Below, in pieces: positions 31,393-35,128 of a DNA stretch of 35,128 bases. Made by a program: the position numbers and the translations under genes. The notes below the pieces were generated by a model. That model saw nothing but the letters and a program-made list of their open reading frames with translations. It had not been told where the DNA came from and ran no database searches. Each line of letters begins with the position of its first letter. Position 1 is the stretch's first letter. This DNA is from Acidaminococcaceae bacterium (lineage in GTDB: Bacteria; Bacillota; Negativicutes; Acidaminococcales; Acidaminococcaceae), in the NCBI GenBank assembly GCA_022653215.1, contig JALCSJ010000003.1, forward strand, positions 1 to 35,128. The letters are read 5' to 3'.

Positions 31393-32466
31393 TTATTTCG
31401 CGTCAGGAATTTCAGTTAAGTATTTAAGCGTAGAGCCATCTTCCATGTCAACTTCCGTAAATAGCACATCCTGGGTCGTTGTGCTGAAGTCTGCAGCAAT
31501 GACAGCTTTGTCTGCCGGATCTTGTCCGTTTAAGTGCCAAATATTGCTGTAGCCCCATTTTTTCTGTTGATCGGCTGATAGGTCCAAATTCTTGGAATCG
31601 AAGTCTCTGGAGAAGATTTGGGTGCCTTTGGCATCATAAACCAGGACCTGGCCTTTCACTCGTTTAACTTTGGGGTCCAAAAGTTCAAAAGAAAAGGTTG
31701 CATGAATTGCGTAAGCAGGAATACCGCTTTCGTTTTCGGTCACTTTTTTTATGCTGAAAGTTTTACTGCCGTCTTTAACAGCCCTGACTTTTTCACCGAT
31801 TTTCTCTTTGATTGGTTTATTCAGTTCCAGCAATTTGGCTAAAACTGCAGCATCTCTGTTTTTAACAAAAGTTTGCAAGCCGCTTAAGTGTACCAGTCGC
31901 CAGGTTCCGTCTTCCAGTCTGTTCATGGTAATAGCCAGAGGAAATTCCTGTTGCAACGCTTTATCATAGAGTTTACAAGTAACTACCGTAGTATCATTAT
32001 GTCTTGCTGTTTTGTCGATACCCTTAAACTCCATGTTAAGAAAACCCATTCTTTCTATAGCCGCTGCCGCAATGGCAAAACCATCGTTATTAGTGTCAAT
32101 GGGCTGGAAAACACCTTGTTGGACATAGGTTCTGATTTGACTGTTAAAAGCCGGCAAAGCAATATTTTTTACCATAGCCACAAAATTGTCTTTAAATGGT
32201 CCCGATTCTTCACCGGTCATAACCGTTGTATCAATCATAACTGTGACCATATCATCAGAAAGACGACTAACGTCAACATGTTTTTCGAAAGCAGCATCGT
32301 CATGCTGCGCAATAGCTTTCTGAATTAGTCCCAAACTGTACTGAGGTGATCTCAGCCAGTAAAATTTATAGAAAGCCGCAACTCCAACGATAGCTAAAAA
32401 TATTAGTGCGAGAAATATTCTCAGGATTTTTCCATGAGTTTTTTTGCTTGGTTCTTCTGTTGCCAT
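31393..32466 (-). CDS. Membrane-anchored protein, DUF2939-like
   Basis: A 357-residue protein with a short charged N-terminus (residues 1-12), one membrane segment (about 13-33, ILRIFLALIFLAIVGVAAFYK) and a long extracytoplasmic part. The segment following the membrane helix (YWLRSPQYSLGLIQKAIAQHDDAAFEKHVDVSRL) resembles DUF2939 proteins, where a small helical repeat follows the anchor. A beta-rich region follows (TTVVTCKLYDKALQQEFPLAI, GTWRLVHLSG). No catalytic motif is seen. The gene starts 37 bases after the AICAR formyltransferase without a terminator or clear promoter between, so it is probably read from the ZTP-controlled transcript. The DUF match is from memory of the family pattern. 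Confidence 0.72.
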   Translation of the reverse strand: MATEEPSKKTHGKILRIFLALIFLAIVGVAAFYKFYWLRSPQYSLGLIQKAIAQHDDAAFEKHVDVSRLSDDMVTVMIDTTVMTGEESGPFKDNFVAMVKNIALPAFNSQIRTYVQQGVFQPIDTNNDGFAIAAAAIERMGFLNMEFKGIDKTARHNDTTVVTCKLYDKALQQEFPLAITMNRLEDGTWRLVHLSGLQTFVKNRDAAVLAKLLELNKPIKEKIGEKVRAVKDGSKTFSIKKVTENESGIPAYAIHATFSFELLDPKVKRVKGQVLVYDAKGTQIFSRDFDSKNLDLSADQQKKWGYSNIWHLNGQDPADKAVIAADFSTTTQDVLFTEVDMEDGSTLKYLTEIPDAK

Positions 32467-32503
32467 GTTTACTGCTCCTTATAATTGATTTTTTGTTTTA
32501 AAA

Positions 32504-33679
32504 TTAATGATGGAACAATCTAACGCCTGTCATAGCCATAACCATGTTATATTTATCACAGGTTTCAATAACATTATCGTCCCTGATGGACCCACCAGCC
32601 TGAGCTATGAATTTAACGCCGCTCTTATGTGCACGCTCAATATTATCACCAAATGGGAAGAAAGCATCAGAACCTAGTGCAACATCTGTATTCTTGGCAA
32701 GCCATTCAGTTCTTTCTTCTCTTGTAAATGGTTCCGGCTTCGTAGTGAAAAATTGTTGCCAGGTTCCCTCTCTCAAAACATCCATGTAAGCATCGGAAAT
32801 GTAGACATCGATTGTATTGTCCCTATCAGGACGCCTAATATCAGCTTTGAATGGCAGGTTTAAAACTTTGGGGCATTGTCTCAGCCACCAGTTATCTGCC
32901 TTGCCACCGGCCAGTCTTGTGCAGTGAACACGGGATTGTTGCCCGGCTCCTACTCCAATGGTCTGACCATCTTTAGCATAGCACACAGAATTGGACTGGG
33001 TATATTTCAAGGCAATTAAAGAAACGATTAAATCACGAACTGCCTCGGCAGTAAAGTTTTTATTTTTAGTAGGAATATTCTTTAATAATTCCGGTGTGAT
33101 TTTAACATTGTTGCGCAATTGCTCAAAGGTTACCCCAAAAATTTCTTTTCTCTCTATTAGTTCCGGAATATAATTCGGATCAATCTTAATCACATTATAT
33201 GTGCCTTTGCGTTTGGTTTTTAAAATCTCCAGAGCTTCAGCAGTATAGCCGGGAGCAATGATTCCGTCCGATACTTCTCTTTTCAGCAAAGTAGCAGTAG
33301 CTGCATCACAAACATCTGACAGTGCCACAAAATCACCATAGGAAGACATACGGTCCGCACCTCTGGCTCTGGCATAGGCAGTAGCTATGGGGGACAATTT
33401 TAAATCGTCTACAAAATAAATTTTCTGTAGAACGTCACTAAGAGGTACGGCAACAGCAGCTCCGGCCGGGCTAACGTGTTTAAATGAGCCGGCAGCGGGA
33501 AGTCCCGTAGCTTCTTTCAATTCTTTTACTAATTGCCAGTTATTTAAAGCATCCATAAAATTAATATAGCCGGGATTGCCATTAAGAACTTCAATAGGCA
33601 ATTCCCCGCCATTTCTCATGAACAAGCGGGCAGGCTTCTGATTGGGATTACAACCATACTTTAATTTTAATTCTTTCAT
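32504..33679 (-). CDS. Standalone AICAR formyltransferase (PurH C-terminal-type)
   Basis: A 391-residue protein with only the AICAR transformylase half of PurH, which adds a formyl group to AICAR in the ninth step of purine synthesis. Visible motifs are the catalytic KHVSPAGAAVAV, ARARGADRMSSYGDFVALSD, KYTQSNSVCYAKDGQTIGVGAGQQSRVHC and SDAFFPFGDNIERA, ending AGGSIRDDNVIETCDK. The inosinicase (MGS-like) domain of bifunctional PurH is missing, so another enzyme must close the ring to IMP. Standalone proteins of this length are known in clostridia and relatives. AAGGAG is well spaced to the ATG at 33679. The ZTP riboswitch in front supports the pathway. Confidence 0.93.
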   Translation of the reverse strand: MKELKLKYGCNPNQKPARLFMRNGGELPIEVLNGNPGYINFMDALNNWQLVKELKEATGLPAAGSFKHVSPAGAAVAVPLSDVLQKIYFVDDLKLSPIATAYARARGADRMSSYGDFVALSDVCDAATATLLKREVSDGIIAPGYTAEALEILKTKRKGTYNVIKIDPNYIPELIERKEIFGVTFEQLRNNVKITPELLKNIPTKNKNFTAEAVRDLIVSLIALKYTQSNSVCYAKDGQTIGVGAGQQSRVHCTRLAGGKADNWWLRQCPKVLNLPFKADIRRPDRDNTIDVYISDAYMDVLREGTWQQFFTTKPEPFTREERTEWLAKNTDVALGSDAFFPFGDNIERAHKSGVKFIAQAGGSIRDDNVIETCDKYNMVMAMTGVRLFHH

Positions 33680-33696
33680 TTTGACACTCTCCTTTA

Positions 33697-33797
33697 GAAA
33701 GAAAAGAACCGGCCCCAGGCCAATTCTGCCCAGACGGTCGGCTTTAGCAATCATGCTTCACGTGGTTATCCACTTCCGTCAGTCACATGATCTGTAT
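33697..33797 (-). promoter_or_regulatory. ZTP (pfl) riboswitch with overlapping intrinsic terminator
   Basis: The aptamer is at about 33792-33727: P1 ATCATG/CATGAT (33791-33786 with 33755-33750) flanks TGACTGACGG and the hairpin GTGGATAACCAC. The conserved 3' part GCCGACCGTCTGGGCA follows, and ACGG/CCGT can form the pseudoknot. This is the pattern of the ZTP/ZMP class. A 9-bp hairpin GAATTGGCC-TGG-GGCCGGTTC (33726-33706) and TTTTCTTT follow, so control is probably by antitermination when ZMP or ZTP (the enzyme's own substrate or its triphosphate) accumulates. Confidence 0.87.
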
Positions 33798-33803
33798 ATA
33801 AAT

Positions 33804-33832
33804 ATTATATAATTCTGGGTGTACCTTGTCAA
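33804..33832 (-). promoter_or_regulatory. Promoter of the ZTP riboswitch transcript
   Basis: Consensus -35 TTGACA (33832-33827), 17-base spacer, -10 TATAAT (33809-33804). It begins 8 bases after the stop codon of the radical SAM gene and would start RNA near 33797, directly before the aptamer. Confidence 0.88.
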
Positions 33833-33839
33833 CGGACCC

Positions 33840-34733
33840 TTAAACTCCTGTACCGTCAAAGGATGGAATAAATTCTTTATCTGCCGCATCCTCTTCCTGC
33901 ACAAACCCATCCTCAATCGTACTATTAAACAAATAATCTTCAACTTCCCCATATTCCTCTTTGGTAACTTTACGATTAATTTCCGGATAATCTGCCGCCC
34001 TGCCGCAAGGAACATATTGATGCATTAAGCTAAACATCACCTGTCCCGGTCGAAAGGTCTTTGCCACCCAATCAATAACTGCCTTACTGTCTTTAGTACA
34101 ACCGGGCATAATTAAATGTCTGATAATCACGCCTTTTTCCATTAACCCGTTTTCTCGCAATTTATAGGGTCCCACCTGCCGATACATTTCCCGAATAGCA
34201 GCAGTGGCCAAGGAAAAATATTCTGGGGCGTGACTGTATTTTTCCGCTAATTTAGCATCGTGATATTTTAAATCCGGCAAATAAATTTGCACTTTCCCTG
34301 CCAATTTCTTTAGCGTTTCCACTTTTTCAAAACCGGAAGAATTATATACTACCGGCACCGACAACGGCTCTTGCAAGGACTGTGTTATAGCCTCCACATA
34401 ATGAGCTGCCGTTACAAGATTAATATTATGAGCTCCCTGGGCAATTAAATTATGATAAATTTCCCGTAAATGTTCCACGGAAACTTCTTTGCCCTGCTCT
34501 TTAAAGCTAATATCGTAATTCTGACAAAAAACGCAATGCAAATTACACCCGGTGAAAAACACCGTGCCGCTGCCTTTGGTCCCGCTAATACAAGGTTCTT
34601 CCCAATAGTGCAAACCGGCCCTGGCGATTTTCGGCAGCCAACCACTATGGCATACTCCGTATTTACCCGATGAGTCCGCTTTTTCCGATCTATCAACATT
34701 ACAATTACGAGGACATAAATTACATAAAGTCAT
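33840..34733 (-). CDS. PflX-like radical SAM protein (COG1313 type)
   Basis: A 297-residue radical SAM enzyme. The N-terminal cysteines C4, C7, C11 (CNLCPRNC) and C28 form an extra metal-cluster motif. The radical SAM motif C63, C67, C70 reads TGCNLHCVFCQNYDIS, the form found in PflX-type proteins related to pyruvate formate-lyase activases. Later segments are VVYNSSGFE, VQIYLPDLKYHDAKLAEKYS and GVIIRHLIMPGC. The family is widespread in anaerobes and its substrate is unknown. It lies 12 bases downstream of the DapF-like gene, so the two are likely co-transcribed. The AGGAGCAAGGG site precedes the ATG. Confidence 0.88.
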   Translation of the reverse strand: MTLCNLCPRNCNVDRSEKADSSGKYGVCHSGWLPKIARAGLHYWEEPCISGTKGSGTVFFTGCNLHCVFCQNYDISFKEQGKEVSVEHLREIYHNLIAQGAHNINLVTAAHYVEAITQSLQEPLSVPVVYNSSGFEKVETLKKLAGKVQIYLPDLKYHDAKLAEKYSHAPEYFSLATAAIREMYRQVGPYKLRENGLMEKGVIIRHLIMPGCTKDSKAVIDWVAKTFRPGQVMFSLMHQYVPCGRAADYPEINRKVTKEEYGEVEDYLFNSTIEDGFVQEEDAADKEFIPSFDGTGV

Positions 34734-34745
34734 TACCCTTGCTCC

Positions 34746-35128
34746 TTAGACTTCAATCTCTTGCGGCTTTGATAATTCTACATAACCTTCTATATAGCTT
34801 GCCAGAATTTTACCCCCGTTTTTTTCTACACGGGCGATAATAGTTCCGGCGGGCTGTTTTAATTTGAAGCCGAAACTTCCGTTAGCAGCCCTATTCAACC
34901 AGCTTAAAGCTAATGCTGTAGCCTGAGACCCTGAGCCACAACTGCCTTCCCAGTATGTAGTATTAACAGCTTGTGCATAAACAATTGGAACCATAGCATA
35001 TGTTTTGGTGTTAAAGAATATTGTTCCCAAAGCTGCCGGGTATTTCTTAGCATATATAGCTTTTTTTACTATTGCAAAAATTTCTTCAGATGGCTCCACA
35101 TCTCTTAAAACGATATGAATAATTCCTC
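34746..35128 (-). CDS. DapF-like epimerase/racemase, C-terminal part (cut by window edge)
   Basis: The open frame runs off the right edge, so only the last 126 or so residues are visible; the in-frame GTG at 35099 is internal, since no stop precedes it. The segment YWEGSCGSGSQATALALSW has the Cys-Gly-Ser-Gly pattern of the second active-site cysteine of diaminopimelate epimerase (usually ACGTGA), and the following KLKQPAGTIIAR ... GKILASYIEGYVEL resembles the end of the DapF fold. It could be a histidine racemase like CntK or another DapF relative rather than DapF itself, as the signature is altered. It is followed by the PflX-like gene in the same operon. Confidence 0.62.
   Translation of the reverse strand, partial: GIIHIVLRDVEPSEEIFAIVKKAIYAKKYPAALGTIFFNTKTYAMVPIVYAQAVNTTYWEGSCGSGSQATALALSWLNRAANGSFGFKLKQPAGTIIARVEKNGGKILASYIEGYVELSKPQEIEV

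Noticed and set aside
33680..33754. Upstream start adding 25 residues to the AICAR formyltransferase.
   Set aside because: Those codons lie inside the ZTP riboswitch and terminator; the family N-terminus begins at the ATG at 33679.
1..35128. Search for insertion sequences, integrases, phage genes, CRISPR arrays, toxin-antitoxin or defence genes.
   Set aside because: None seen. All sizeable genes belong to core families or are hypothetical proteins set in conserved operons.

Overview
This window is a stretch of core, chromosomal, housekeeping DNA from a Firmicute (Bacillota). The CIRCE-hrcA-grpE-dnaK-dnaJ-prmA-rsmE-mtaB order, T-box leaders, strong GGAGG ribosome binding sites and the sepF/ylmH/ileS and rpsU/yqeY/nfeD/floA/phoH/ybeY neighbourhoods are all typical of that phylum. 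Gene content and protein style (standalone AICAR formyltransferase, tandem PPK2, short DnaK tail) would fit a Negativicutes or clostridial gut anaerobe. The genus cannot be fixed from the sequence alone. I see no phage, insertion sequence, CRISPR array or plasmid function.

Nearly all genes are on the minus strand, so the map reads from right to left. From the right end: (a) a two-gene unit, a DapF-like epimerase (cut by the window edge) and a PflX-type radical SAM protein; (b) a ZTP riboswitch with an overlapping terminator, a standalone AICAR formyltransferase and a membrane-anchored DUF2939-like protein; (c) a divergent pair in which a methionine T-box drives metQ on the plus strand and a leucine T-box drives leuA on the minus strand; (d) rpsT; (e) a secreted SGNH hydrolase; (f) lepA-hemW; (g) the CIRCE-controlled heat-shock operon hrcA-grpE-dnaK-dnaJ; (h) prmA-rsmE-mtaB-HIT (ribosome and tRNA modification); (i) rpsU-yqeY; (j) nfeD-floA, a repeat-bearing membrane protein and a tandem PPK2; (k) pgeF-yggS-sepF-proC-ylmH-histidine phosphatase, a version of the ylm cell-division cluster; (l) ileS behind an isoleucine T-box; (m) a plus-strand island of tRNA-Val(GAC) and a small Tyr/His/Asp-rich orphan protein; (n) a cyclophilin lipoprotein, phoH and ybeY, then the first codons of one more gene.

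The common themes are translation (ileS, tRNA-Val, rpsU, rpsT, lepA, prmA, rsmE, mtaB, ybeY), protein folding (DnaK system, cyclophilin), membrane organisation (FloA/NfeD, SepF) and amino-acid or nucleotide sensing by RNA (three T-boxes with readable Ile, Leu and Met specifier codons, plus one ZTP riboswitch). Promoters close to TTGACA-N17/18-TATAAT can be read in front of many of these units.

I found no obviously new multi-gene defence or mobile system. The less ordinary items are the tRNA-Val/orphan microprotein island, the histidine-rich GrpE N-terminus, the pentapeptide-repeat protein in the flotillin operon with an inverted repeat over its promoter, the DapF-like/PflX pair, the SGNH hydrolase with an apparent Asp-to-Glu change, and the ylm cluster lacking YggT and DivIVA.
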